From assembly GCA_963781805.1 (NCBI GenBank), contig CAWAHF010000004.1, positions 2,976,001 through 3,040,000 of the forward strand: a stretch of DNA of 64,000 nucleotides, read 5' to 3'. Each line of letters starts with the position of its first letter. The stretch's first letter is position 1. This stretch comes from JAFGPL01 sp963781805 (GTDB lineage Bacteria > Bacteroidota > Bacteroidia > Bacteroidales > UBA10428). Shown here in pieces: positions 17,675 through 25,813 of the stretch. Both the position numbers and the translations under genes were made by a program. Under the pieces are notes generated by a model. It made no database searches and was not told the origin of the DNA. It saw nothing but the letters and a program-made list of their open reading frames with translations.

Positions 17675-18961
17675 TTAAATTTTTAATCCGATAACGGTTA
17701 TATCATCCACCTGATCATTATCTTTCATCCAATCGTAGAGAGTTTTATCAAGCCATTCCTTTTGCTTTTCCATTGGAAACTGATATATATTCAGTAATAA
17801 ATGACGAAATCTTTTAGTCATAAATTTTTTCCTGTTTTCACCCCCGAATTGATCACAATATCCATCTGTAAACAAATAAATTATATCACCCTCATTAATT
17901 TTAAAATTCTGTCTTGTAAAATAAGTATCCTCTTTTTCTGAGTACCCAATCTGCAACTTATCGCCTCTCAGGTTTTCCAGGTTGTTGTTGGATATTATAT
18001 AGAGCGGATTATATGCACCCGAATATTGTGCTTCCATTTTTTCATAGTCGAGAATACAAATGGCAATATCAATCCCATCTTTCGATTCTGACATTTTTCC
18101 CATCTGTTCTATTCCTTTCAAAAATTTTTCTTTTAACTGATTCAAGATTTCATCCGAATAATCAAGATTGGATGAATTTGCAATTTCTGTTAAATAAGTT
18201 ATTCCAAGTATGCTTAAAAGAGCTCCATGTACGCCATGACCAGTGCAATCTCCCAAAGCAACCAGAACCTTCGGGTTCTTTTTAATTATCCAGTAGAAGT
18301 CGCCACCAATTTGTTCTTTTGGTTTAAAGAAAATAAAATGTTCACGAAAATTCTCTCCGAATAGGCTATCTGAAGTCAATAATGATGATTGGACCAATGT
18401 TGCGTAATATTTAATATCTGATAGTTCCTGCTCGAGAAGGGATGGTTTTTCCCGGATCGAATTCAGTTTTGAACTTGATGTATTCAACGGAATAAAAGGT
18501 TTCTTATGAATACCATTTCTGAAATAAATAAAAAATGAACCCATCGCCAATGAAAGAATCAAAAAGACGATCAGAATTACAGTAAGTATATTCTTTTGTC
18601 GTTCAACTATGTTTTTTTCATATTCAAGCTGCTCTATTCTCAGAGCTATTTCATTTGCCTTATATTGATACTGATCTTCATTGGTTGAAATCTGTTCCAA
18701 AAAAGTTGCAATCAGCATAGAATCCTTCAAATCCGCCCAAATCTTGTAATAATTTAAAGCATTTTTGGTATTACCGTTTTTCTCGTAATCTTCGGATAAT
18801 TTTTTAATCTTATGCAATTCACTATTTAAGTCATCTTTACTAAGTGTTGACCAGATTATATCTTTATGAACTGAATAGATAGTATCGTGGTAATTTTTGG
18901 CAAAAATCAACAGGGTAGTAATAAAACACATTGAAATGATGAAGCCAATTTTTCGAATCAT
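17675..18961 (-). CDS. Membrane-linked SpoIIE-type PP2C phosphatase
   Basis: A 428-residue protein. An N-terminal signal/TM (residues 1-22) precedes an external helical region with one TPR-like unit (NTKNALNYYKIWADLKDSM). A coiled coil and a second TM (about 122-145) lead to a cytoplasmic PPM/SpoIIE domain with GGDFYW, LVALGDCTGHGVHGALLS and FTDGYCDQFGG, the metal-binding aspartates being present. Such proteins dephosphorylate anti-sigma antagonists, but none is encoded nearby. The sensor region is shorter than usual. It is a monocistronic gene convergent with rsmG. Confidence 0.88.
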   Translation of the reverse strand: MIRKIGFIISMCFITTLLIFAKNYHDTIYSVHKDIIWSTLSKDDLNSELHKIKKLSEDYEKNGNTKNALNYYKIWADLKDSMLIATFLEQISTNEDQYQYKANEIALRIEQLEYEKNIVERQKNILTVILIVFLILSLAMGSFFIYFRNGIHKKPFIPLNTSSSKLNSIREKPSLLEQELSDIKYYATLVQSSLLTSDSLFGENFREHFIFFKPKEQIGGDFYWIIKKNPKVLVALGDCTGHGVHGALLSILGITYLTEIANSSNLDYSDEILNQLKEKFLKGIEQMGKMSESKDGIDIAICILDYEKMEAQYSGAYNPLYIISNNNLENLRGDKLQIGYSEKEDTYFTRQNFKINEGDIIYLFTDGYCDQFGGENRKKFMTKRFRHLLLNIYQFPMEKQKEWLDKTLYDWMKDNDQVDDITVIGLKI

Positions 18962-19360
18962 ACTTTACTAATTATTATTCATTAAGATAGAAATTAAAAT
19001 CCAAATATAATTCATCATTTAAAATTATTTAGTTTACCGGCTAAATCATATGTAAAATACCTGAATATTGATATAATTACAATGAAACCACAGAAATATA
19101 ATGGTAAATACTAAATTCTACAGACTAATTGAAATAATAATTTTTTCAGCTTTTTTACCACGATCCTAAAGGGTGAAAGCTGAAATTCAACCAGTTCCCC
19201 TTCGTAATAAAGTGAAACGTCCTCACGATAGAGCATAATTAAGGGTAAAAACTGGTTGATTTGCTAATGTGTTAGAATTAATATGGATAATGTTAATATC
19301 TTCCTGATCAGTTATCTGATTTTAAGATAAATATGACTTAAATTCGAGAAAATATTTCAG
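18962..19360. other. Intergenic region without recognisable gene
   Basis: About 400 nt, AT-rich, between divergent phosphatase and response-regulator genes. I see no open frame of interest, no strong hairpin and no clear TAnnTTTG element. Confidence 0.5.
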
Positions 19361-19741
19361 ATGAACCAGAATTTAATTCTAATCGTTGAAGACGATGTTA
19401 TTAGTTGTGAATTATTTAAAGAATTGCTTGAAAGAGAGAATATTAAACCATTCATTATTGTAAACAACGGTGAACAGGCTATTGAAATTTGCAAAACGAA
19501 ACAAGAAGTTAAATTGGTGCTTATGGATTATAAACTGCCCGGTATGGATGGGTGTGAAGCTTTAAGAGAGATTAAGAAAATAAGAAAAGATCTGCCCATT
19601 GTTGTGCAGACTGCCTGTGTTTATAGTGGAGATAAAGAACTATATATGAATTGCGGTTTTGATGACTATCTTAGTAAACCTATCCATACTAAAGATTTGT
19701 TAACAATAATATCCAAATACTGTACATATCAACTCAATTAA
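19361..19741 (+). CDS. Stand-alone response-regulator receiver protein
   Basis: A 126-residue CheY-like receiver with no output domain. The acidic pair is EDD near the N-terminus, the phospho-acceptor aspartate is in LVLMDYKLPGMDG (about residue 57), a threonine sits in VVQTACVY, and the lysine is in YLSKPI. Single-domain receivers act through protein contacts or phosphorelays. No kinase is adjacent; the divergent SpoIIE phosphatase is a possible but unproven partner. Confidence 0.93.
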   Translation: MNQNLILIVEDDVISCELFKELLERENIKPFIIVNNGEQAIEICKTKQEVKLVLMDYKLPGMDGCEALREIKKIRKDLPIVVQTACVYSGDKELYMNCGFDDYLSKPIHTKDLLTIISKYCTYQLN

Positions 19742-19836
19742 TCCAATGTTGGTTTAATACTTTTTTTCTCTTTCCATTTTATGTTTAATGCTAGTATTTA
19801 ACCAATTTACATTTATTCTATTTTTAAATTTATTAT

Positions 19837-19867
19837 TTTGAGTTTGTAAATTGATTTTATACTTTTG
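19837..19867 (+). promoter_or_regulatory. Promoter upstream of tRNA-Ser(GCT)
   Basis: TTTG (19837-19840), 19 nt, TACTTTTG (19860-19867): an exact match to the Bacteroidota spacing and consensus, about 100 nt before the tRNA. Confidence 0.65.
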
Positions 19868-19969
19868 TGCTTCTTTGAAAAAGCCGATTTTGTTTTGCGG
19901 TAAGAAGATATTACTAATTATCGAACCGGGTTCTTTTAACTATTTTTTATTAATTCAACTAATCACCAG

Positions 19970-20354
<385 letters not shown>

Positions 20355-20414
20355 TTGACAGCAGGGCTTTATTATTAAGATTATTGTAGATCGGATGACA
20401 TGAAATTAAACTTC

Positions 20415-20765
20415 TTATCTTTCTCTTCTTATCTCTCTTTTCAATTTTGCTTTGGCTCTCATTTCTTTATGCTTAACTTTTCTTTCGGCAGATGATTTAA
20501 AACTCCTGTCCCAGGGACAATCTGATCCGGGTATTTGGCGAGTTTTTGTCCATCGCTTCTTTTTCCTTTTATTGCTGTCAAGGTATCTTCGCGGATCTCT
20601 TTTAACCGGATAAACCCTGCTAATCTGCCTGGTTGGTTCCATAGGATTCCCTGTGTTTTTGCTTATGTGAGAATTTGCAGGTTTAAGAACGGAACAGGAA
20701 GTTAGCAGAAATAATAAAATGATTATAACATGAATCAAAAATAAAAGTCTCTTTTTGATATTCAT
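20415..20765 (-). CDS. Small basic lipoprotein
   Basis: From the ATG at 20765 the product is about 116 residues. The N-terminus is MNIKKRLLFLIHVIIILLF and the lipobox ends LLTSC, so a lipidated envelope protein is predicted. The mature part is very rich in Lys/Arg, with a C-terminal run like KHKEMRAKAKLKREIRRER. I recognise no domain. A longer start at 20819 would spoil the signal peptide. It is monocistronic, and function is unknown. Confidence 0.65.
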   Translation of the reverse strand: MNIKKRLLFLIHVIIILLFLLTSCSVLKPANSHISKNTGNPMEPTRQISRVYPVKRDPRRYLDSNKRKKKRWTKTRQIPGSDCPWDRSFKSSAERKVKHKEMRAKAKLKREIRRER

Positions 20766-20860
20766 TATTATTGGTTTAATTGCAGTCATAAAGTTATTAA
20801 AAAACTGAATGTTCCGCAAATGGAATAGAATCCTATTTTAGTATATAATTTTGTATTCTG

Positions 20861-20891
20861 TTTGTGTATTTATCAATTTTTAATACCTTTG
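20861..20891 (+). promoter_or_regulatory. Promoter upstream of tRNA-Pro(TGG)
   Basis: TTTG (20861-20864), 19 nt, TACCTTTG (20884-20891): exact Bacteroidota consensus and spacing. Transcription would pass through a ~150-nt leader containing a repeat (20921-20960) before the tRNA. Confidence 0.65.
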
Positions 20892-20920
20892 TGCCGCTCT
20901 TAAAAAGAGCAAATTATTAT

Positions 20921-20960
20921 GGGGTGCGGCCCCGTCTTTTGCGGGATAAACTCCGTTGGC
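20921..20960 (+). repeat. 40-nt leader repeat before tRNA-Pro(TGG)
   Basis: GGGGTGCGGCCCCGTC through ACTCCGTTGGC matches 61664-61703 upstream of tRNA-Pro(CGG) at 37 of 40 positions by eye. Parts resemble the 5' half of tRNA-Pro (GGGGTG, GTTGGCcAGCGCA), so it may be a degenerate tRNA fragment. Confidence 0.7.
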
Positions 20961-21042
20961 CAGCGCATCCCGACCGATAAATCGGGAAGGTCGCGTGATT
21001 GAGTCGACAAAAGAGTAGAATGATGTAGTGTAAAAATATAAT

Positions 21043-21116
21043 CGGGGTGTGGCGCAGTTGGCTAGCGCACTTGCTTTGGGAGCAAGGGGTCGAGTGTTCG
21101 AGTCACTCCACCCCGA
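21043..21116 (+). tRNA. tRNA-Pro (TGG), integration target of the island
   Basis: Cloverleaf of 74 nt. Acceptor CGGGGTG pairs with CACCCCG, anticodon stem CTTGC/GCAAG encloses loop TTTGGGA (anticodon TGG), and the T-arm is GAGTG-TTCGAGT-CACTC. CCA is not encoded. The last bases overlap the left attachment repeat, and the recombinase reading frame runs antisense through its 3' two-thirds. The tRNA remains intact; its original terminator appears to be at 35836, beyond the island. Confidence 0.97.
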
Positions 21117-22645
21117 CTTAACAAGACGAGTTGGTTTTTGGCCTCCTCGTCTTTTTCTTTTGTCCCTACACCAGCCCCAACACCGTCCGCCCACAACTCC
21201 CATTCCTTGCGGTATTCGGACACCAAATCAAACGGCGGCACGACATCCATTAGGACTTTTTTATCCAACACCCTGCGGTTCGATCCAATTTTTTTTACAA
21301 TTTGTTTTATTTCTAAAAAATCATTTGATAAAGCCAGCTTTCCCGCATGGCGAGCAACTTCCACCCACTCCCTTAAGAGTTCGACCCAAGTACCGCCCTT
21401 TTTACCAAAATCTTTAAGACTTTCCTGCAAACCAACTTTCTGCTTTAACAATTCATCTTTTTTTTTCAGGTACATATTTTTTTCAATTAAACCATCCAGG
21501 AATGAATTCACCAATTTATCGAGCTTTTCGTCTATCTCCTTGATTTGGTTTTCAAGATTTTGGCAAAAAGACCGGTACTCACGCACTTTTTCCTTTTCCG
21601 CCTGGTCAATTTCAGCCAATAAGATTACAGCCCAATAATCCGATATGGCAACTTTCCCTAGAACAGATTTCAGTTGTTTGACCATGTTTGTACTATTAAT
21701 ATATGACTGGCTACATTTTTCGTGCTTTTTTGAGCACCTGTAATAAATAAACTTTTTCTGTTTGGCATATTGGGCTGTAATCATGCAACCGCACTCCCCG
21801 CACTCAAAAAGCCCCGTAAAAGGAAAATTGTAGCTTTCTTTCCTGTTTCTCGGTCTTGAGCGGCGTTTTAGTTCCAACTGAACCCTGTCCCACAATTCCT
21901 TTCGCACAATTGGCTGAAATTTCCCTTCATGAAGTTCTCCTTTATGCGGTATCAATCCAATATAAACCGGGCTTGTCAGAATTCCCTGCACCGCACCCTT
22001 TGCAATCGGCTTGCCCACTTTGCTCGCCAGCCCCAAAAAATACAGGCGGTGGCGGAACGTTTCCAAAGAATGCTTCCCGTCAGCGAATTCTTCAAACCCC
22101 TTTTTAAGTATCCTGGCTTTAATAGGGTCAGGTTCTATATTACGGGTTTTCGGATTGTTCACGTACCCGGTAGGGGCTAACGTTGCCCATTCCCCCCGCC
22201 TGATTTTTTGACGGATGCCCCGCTTTACGTTTTCAGAAAGGTTATCGCTGTAATATTTAGACTGCCCAAATGCTACCTGCAACATAAATAAACCCTGTGG
22301 CGTCGGTTCAAACCAAAACGTTGGGAACTTTAAAGAGACTATCCTTTTTATATCAATCAAATAAATGATTTGCCCGCCGTCCACACTGTTACGGGCTAAC
22401 CTGTCTGGATGCCATGCAAGGATTCCGATAGGCTCTTTGCTTTCATATATCTTGCCCACCATCTCATTAAAAACGGGCCTGCCAGGTTTCTTGGCGCTTT
22501 TACTTTCTATAAAGGTCTGGGCAATTTTTACCCCTTCCCTTCGGGCAAATTCATTTATTTCTGTCAACTGCGCTTCAATCGACATTACCTGTCTTTCTTC
22601 ATCTTCGGTTGACTTACGTGCATAAACATAATATTTCGTTTTCAT
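21062..22645 (-). CDS. Large serine recombinase (integrase)
   Basis: About 527 residues from the ATG at 22645. The N-terminal resolvase domain has YYVYARKSTEDEE with the nucleophilic serine at about residue 12, and LAWHPDRLARNSVDGG with catalytic arginines. A recombinase domain follows (around 160-270), then a zinc ribbon (CGECGCMITAQ, YYRCSKKHEKCSQ) and a coiled coil (about 340-410), as in phage and ICE serine integrases. The last 16 residues (GGVTRTLDPLLPKQVR) are encoded by the antisense of tRNA-Pro, so the integrated form carries a host-derived C-terminus. It probably catalyses site-specific integration at this tRNA; no excision factor is recognised. Confidence 0.93.
   Translation of the reverse strand: MKTKYYVYARKSTEDEERQVMSIEAQLTEINEFARREGVKIAQTFIESKSAKKPGRPVFNEMVGKIYESKEPIGILAWHPDRLARNSVDGGQIIYLIDIKRIVSLKFPTFWFEPTPQGLFMLQVAFGQSKYYSDNLSENVKRGIRQKIRRGEWATLAPTGYVNNPKTRNIEPDPIKARILKKGFEEFADGKHSLETFRHRLYFLGLASKVGKPIAKGAVQGILTSPVYIGLIPHKGELHEGKFQPIVRKELWDRVQLELKRRSRPRNRKESYNFPFTGLFECGECGCMITAQYAKQKKFIYYRCSKKHEKCSQSYINSTNMVKQLKSVLGKVAISDYWAVILLAEIDQAEKEKVREYRSFCQNLENQIKEIDEKLDKLVNSFLDGLIEKNMYLKKKDELLKQKVGLQESLKDFGKKGGTWVELLREWVEVARHAGKLALSNDFLEIKQIVKKIGSNRRVLDKKVLMDVVPPFDLVSEYRKEWELWADGVGAGVGTKEKDEEAKNQLVLLSRGGVTRTLDPLLPKQVR
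21110..21117 (+). other. Left attachment repeat (attL core)
   Basis: ACCCCGAC at the 3' end of tRNA-Pro(TGG), repeated in direct orientation at 35817-35824. Confidence 0.7.
21113..21260 (+). repeat. 148-bp inverted repeat, left copy
   Basis: Reverse complement of 23224-23371; both are 148 nt and the segments compared are identical. It covers the recombinase 3' end from the att core inward. Confidence 0.85.
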
Positions 22646-22687
22646 AACCACAGGGTTTATTTATTTCGTTATTAATTGGGCATCCGT

Positions 22688-22714
22688 AAAGCTGGCTTTA
22701 TCAAATGATTTTTT
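22688..22714 (+). repeat. 27-nt inverted fragment of the recombinase gene
   Basis: Exact reverse complement of 21315-21341 in the recombinase coding region. Read on the plus strand it gives KLALSNDF, a remnant of a second, inverted recombinase 3' region. Confidence 0.7.
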
Positions 22715-22750
22715 CCAGCCCAATGCCAGCGCACTTATCGCGCCTTTTTT

Positions 22751-22884
22751 ATTTTTTGTCATGGTTTTTGAACCAACCCTTCATTTGCCCTTTACTATTT
22801 GCATGCTTTTGTTTAATGGATTAAGGTATGCAAAAGCAAAGGGCAAATCAAACCGCACAGAATCAAAAACACACGCCAAAAAAT
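22751..22884 (+). repeat. Hairpin element, copy 1 (134 nt)
   Basis: Starts ATTTTTTGTCATGG and ends CGCCAAAAAAT, so the termini are imperfect inverted repeats. The core is a large imperfect palindrome: TTTGCCCTTT with AAAGGGCAAA, and inside it TTTGCAT with ATGCAAA. No coding potential. Confidence 0.55.
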
Positions 22885-22933
22885 AAAAGCCGTCCCTTCT
22901 GTGTCCAAAAGCTAAAAAAATGCAGCCCCCCTT

Positions 22934-23049
22934 ATTTTGTCACATTTTTTGTCCAGCCCTTCGTCCTGCAATTGCAAAAGCACGCACTTCGTGCACTAAC
23001 TTTTGCAACCGCAGTACCCCGCCCACAAAACAAAAAATCCGCCAAAAAC
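22934..23049 (+). repeat. Hairpin element, copy 2 (116 nt)
   Basis: Left end ATTTTGTCACATTTTTTGTCC, right end AATCCGCCAAAAAC. Core stem GCAAAAG / CTTTTGC encloses a smaller GCAC-TTC-GTGC hairpin. Further GC-richer inverted fragments follow to about 23150. Confidence 0.55.
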
Positions 23050-23223
23050 GTGGTCTTGCATTTTTCCAGCCTTTGCCCACCCCATGCAGGCAAGAGCAAA
23101 GGCAAATTCACAACCATAATTAAATTTTCAAAGGTGTTCAGTTTGCCTTTGCACTTGCTACCCACGCCCCCAACCCGAGAGGACAGCGGAGTAAAAAAAA
23201 TTGACCCGAACCGCCCCACCCGC

Positions 23224-23371
23224 AAAAGTCCTAATGGATGTCGTGCCGCCGTTTGATTTGGTGTCCGAATACCGCAAGGAATGGGAGTTGTGGGCGGACG
23301 GTGTTGGGGCTGGTGTAGGGACAAAAGAAAAAGACGAGGAGGCCAAAAACCAACTCGTCTTGTTAAGTCGG
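23224..23371 (-). repeat. 148-bp inverted repeat, right copy, ending at an attP-like junction
   Basis: Inverted copy of the recombinase 3' end (21113-21260). At 23372 it abuts the 722-bp repeat. Read on the minus strand the junction is CGATAC-GCCGAC-TTAAC: the island's right end joined to its left end with one base differing from the expected ACCCCGAC. It opens an alternative recombinase C-terminus (RRIVFDARMRLLQQKMDNGKK in place of the tRNA-derived tail). Confidence 0.8.
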
Positions 23372-23372
23372 C

Positions 23373-24094
23373 GTATCGTTTTCGATGCTCGAATGCGCCT
23401 TTTACAGCAAAAAATGGATAATGGGAAAAAATAATTTCCCTGTCATTATCATTTTTATAAACAGGTTTTAAGCAAAAGAAATTTGTTATTAACAAATTGA
23501 AGTTTTTTATCGGAAAAACTTCAACTTCCACCAGGCGACCAAAGGTCGCCAACAGCCTGGCGGGAACCGCCAACAACTGAGCGTCAAAACAGGTCGTCCG
23601 AACGTCAGCATCAGAGGGCGTTTTAACGCCCTCGTCAGGTGTCGGGATGGATGGAGGCGTCAAAGCGATGGGCGATGTCGTCAGCCAGATAAAAGCGTCA
23701 GCATGTGGCAGCGTCAAAGTGGCTTCGTCAACGGTCGGAAAGGAATTTTCTTTCAGCCCTGCCTCGCCTTCAGGCAGGCTTTTAGGCTTGCCTTTCGAAT
23801 AGGAAGGCTGATATTCCGAACGAAAAGAATTATTTTTCAAATCATCAGGCTGAACCGAACTCGCCTGTTTAAGGCGAGAGAGCTCACCGCAGGTAAAACC
23901 TGAGATTTTATTCATCTGGATGATTTGGAAAACTATTTTCAGGGTCAAGGGAGTGAACCGGAGAAAGAAAACAGATAAAAAACCGGATATTCTTTTCAGA
24001 ATCAAATTAAGAAAAGATCTTTCGGCGGTTTCCGCCGGGTTAGTTGAGCCCCGGAACGGGGCTTCTTTTGGGCGCTCTTTTGTTTTCGGATTTT
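23373..24094 (+). repeat. 722-bp inverted repeat, left copy
   Basis: Reverse complement of 35097-35818. Both copies are 722 nt, and the translations of long open frames in both are identical, so identity is complete or nearly so. Inside are short palindromes in series: AGGCGACC-AAA-GGTCGCC, GAGGGCGTT-TT-AACGCCCTC, CTCGCCT-GTTT-AAGGCGAG, CGGCGG-TTT-CCGCCG, GCCCCG-GAA-CGGGGC. The long open frame on the minus strand (to 22932) also crosses antisense recombinase DNA, so I do not call it a gene. Confidence 0.85.
23582..23730 (+). repeat. Cluster of eight CGTCA motifs
   Basis: CGTCA occurs at 23582, 23603, 23633, 23658, 23679, 23696, 23712 and 23726, all in one orientation, at spacings of 30 to 14 nt that shrink rightward. 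Several are extended as GCGTCAAA or CGTCAGC. The cluster is mirrored in the right 722-bp copy (35461-35609). It resembles an iteron set or multiple protein-binding sites. Confidence 0.55.
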
Positions 24095-24116
24095 CGAAAA
24101 AGAGGCCAACCCACAT

Positions 24117-24228
24117 ATTTTTTGTCACAGTTTTTGAGACCCCATCCCTTCTATGCACATTGCTGTCCTCGTTCCTGCGGGCGGCAAAGAGCATCCAGAC
24201 CCGCTTGTCAAAAGCTCCGCCAAAAAAT
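24117..24228 (+). repeat. Hairpin element, copy 3 (112 nt)
   Basis: Left end ATTTTTTGTCACAG, right end TCCGCCAAAAAAT, the same termini as the other copies with a different core. It sits just outside the left 722-bp repeat. Confidence 0.5.
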
Positions 24229-24326
24229 ATCTGCCTCCAACGTTCTAATGAAGGCTTCTGCCATTGGGCGGACAATAAAGTCAGTGGTTCTAATCTATGA
24301 CAGTGCTCCGCCCACATCATCATGCT

Positions 24327-24620
24327 TTAAAAAATTGAAGTTTTTAAAGTTTCATAACATTCTTCTGCCAAAGAATAAAGGTTTTTTCCTAAAGGTTCCA
24401 TCGGAACACTTTCACATTTACTCAATTCTGTAACATATAGTTCCATCCATGTATCCGTCATATCCTCATAACTAATTCCCATTAATTTGGCAACTATACT
24501 CATTAAGTCCAGGTCAAATTCATAAACTTCAATTCCAAGTTTTCTGAGGGCAGAGATATATTGGTTAAATCGCATGTCTTCCCTAATAATCTCAATAATT
24601 ACATTACCATTACTATTCAT
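24327..24620 (-). CDS. Unknown 97-residue protein
   Basis: Small acidic soluble protein, first residues MNSNGNVIIEIIREDMRFNQ, with no membrane segment. I do not recognise the family. It is divergent from the XRE regulator across a very AT-rich 172-nt spacer, so the two may share control. Composition and codon use look like a real gene and unlike the palindromic DNA to its left. A role in island maintenance or control of the transport cluster is conceivable but unsupported. Confidence 0.6.
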   Translation of the reverse strand: MNSNGNVIIEIIREDMRFNQYISALRKLGIEVYEFDLDLMSIVAKLMGISYEDMTDTWMELYVTELSKCESVPMEPLGKNLYSLAEECYETLKTSIF

Positions 24621-24763
24621 ACTACAGAAATAATTAATAAATTAATGATATGAGTAAAAGTATTAAATATATTAATTAAATACAATTTATATATGATTAT
24701 ATAATTAATAATAATATGTATATACACTATTTCATATATAAATACTCAGTTATTAATGTTTGT

Positions 24764-24771
24764 TATATTTG
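24764..24771 (+). promoter_or_regulatory. Probable -7 element of the ion-transport cluster
   Basis: TATATTTG matches TAnnTTTG and lies 21 nt before the XRE regulator. The whole divergent spacer (24621-24792) is extremely AT-rich and could hold operator sites; I cannot name one. Confidence 0.5.
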
Positions 24772-24792
24772 TTTAAATAATTTAATTAGACA

Positions 24793-25020
24793 ATGGCTAA
24801 AAGCATTAAATTTAATAAGATACGAGTAGTACTTGCCGACCAGGAAAAGACAATTAAATGGCTGGCAGAACAAATGAATAAAAAGCCAAACACAGTATCG
24901 CTTTGGTGTAGAAACGAAATTCAACCTTCCGTTGAAACACTTTACAGGGTTGCCAAGATTTTGAAAGTAAATATTTATGATTTACTTAATCCTCTGGAAA
25001 AAGTGGAAGATGAACTTTAA
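24793..25020 (+). CDS. XRE-family HTH regulator
   Basis: A 75-residue Cro/CI-type helix-turn-helix protein: IRVVLADQEKTIKWLAEQ, NTVSLWCRNEIQPS as the recognition region, LYRVAKILKVNIYDLL as the closing helices. It is a bare DNA-binding domain. It is the first gene of the plus-strand cluster that continues with the sensor-like protein 27 nt later and the ion transporters, so it may autoregulate the cluster, or control the divergent 97-residue gene. Confidence 0.9.
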   Translation: MAKSIKFNKIRVVLADQEKTIKWLAEQMNKKPNTVSLWCRNEIQPSVETLYRVAKILKVNIYDLLNPLEKVEDEL

Positions 25021-25047
25021 AAAACTGTTGTTTAAAAATCTAATAAT

Positions 25048-25803
25048 ATGAAAAGAATTAAAACCAAAATGATTGTTGCCATATTTTCAGTGTTCATTGT
25101 TTCGTTCACTGTACTAATCCTTAATATAGGAGCTAACCATGCTGTGGCAAATAACGCACAATCTTTATTAAAAGACAATTACCCTTCGGTAAAATATACT
25201 TTTGAGATGCTAAAGATAGTAGATGAACTAAATACCATATTAATACAGAGTGACAATAGTGATAGTATTCATGAAGAAGATAGCCTGCTATTTATACAAC
25301 CATTATTAAATGAATTTGAAAAAAACCTCAAACTTCAACAAAATAACATTACCGAAACCGGAGAACAAGAGATTACAGAATCTCTTCAAAAGGCATATAA
25401 TAAGTACTGTACAAGCATACTTAATTATGAATACAGGATTAATTACCCTGTCTATCATGAGAAGTACCAAAATCTACGTGAATACATTCTAAGTATTCAT
25501 GACCTCAATATAGTGTTACTTGAAAATAAAAATGAAACAATAAAAAGTTCAGCGCTCAGAGTTTTAAACATCCAGGAAAAAGTTGGTATTGTGGCCTTGG
25601 TTATTTTATGTGTTCTAATACTAACACTTCCTATGATGCTTATAAACCCCATTGATAATTTGACCGTTAGGATGATGGAGTTTTATAAAATCAACTTTAA
25701 TAAAGAAATCGAAATTGAATCGAACCATGAATTAGAAAAGCTGGAAGAAATATTTGAAAAAATTGTTTTAGAAGCTAATTCCGGCAAATCGAAAATCGAG
25801 TGA
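25048..25803 (+). CDS. Two-TM sensor-like protein without output domain
   Basis: A 251-residue protein: TM at about 8-28, external helical domain (about 30-170), second TM at about 178-200 (VALVILCVLILTLPMMLI), then a short HAMP-like cytoplasmic helix pair ending in KSKIE. The layout equals the input half of a chemoreceptor or histidine kinase, but the gene stops where a kinase would begin. The next gene, trkH, starts 10 nt later, so no kinase is hidden in another frame. It may modulate the Trk system directly; that is inference. Confidence 0.72.
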   Translation: MKRIKTKMIVAIFSVFIVSFTVLILNIGANHAVANNAQSLLKDNYPSVKYTFEMLKIVDELNTILIQSDNSDSIHEEDSLLFIQPLLNEFEKNLKLQQNNITETGEQEITESLQKAYNKYCTSILNYEYRINYPVYHEKYQNLREYILSIHDLNIVLLENKNETIKSSALRVLNIQEKVGIVALVILCVLILTLPMMLINPIDNLTVRMMEFYKINFNKEIEIESNHELEKLEEIFEKIVLEANSGKSKIE

Positions 25804-25813
25804 GAATATTATT

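Noticed and set aside
22751..23049. Integron attC sites
   Set aside because: The paired variable hairpins recall attC, but the GTTRRRY/RYYYAAC core sites are absent and there is no tyrosine integron integrase.
23582..23730. CRISPR array
   Set aside because: The repeated unit is only 5-8 nt with irregular spacing; there are no 25-40-nt repeats and no cas genes.
22932..24323. A 463-codon open frame on the minus strand across the left repeats
   Set aside because: It crosses palindromic DNA and the antisense strand of the recombinase copy, has no domain, and its second copy in the right repeat has different ends. Absence of stops seems due to base composition.
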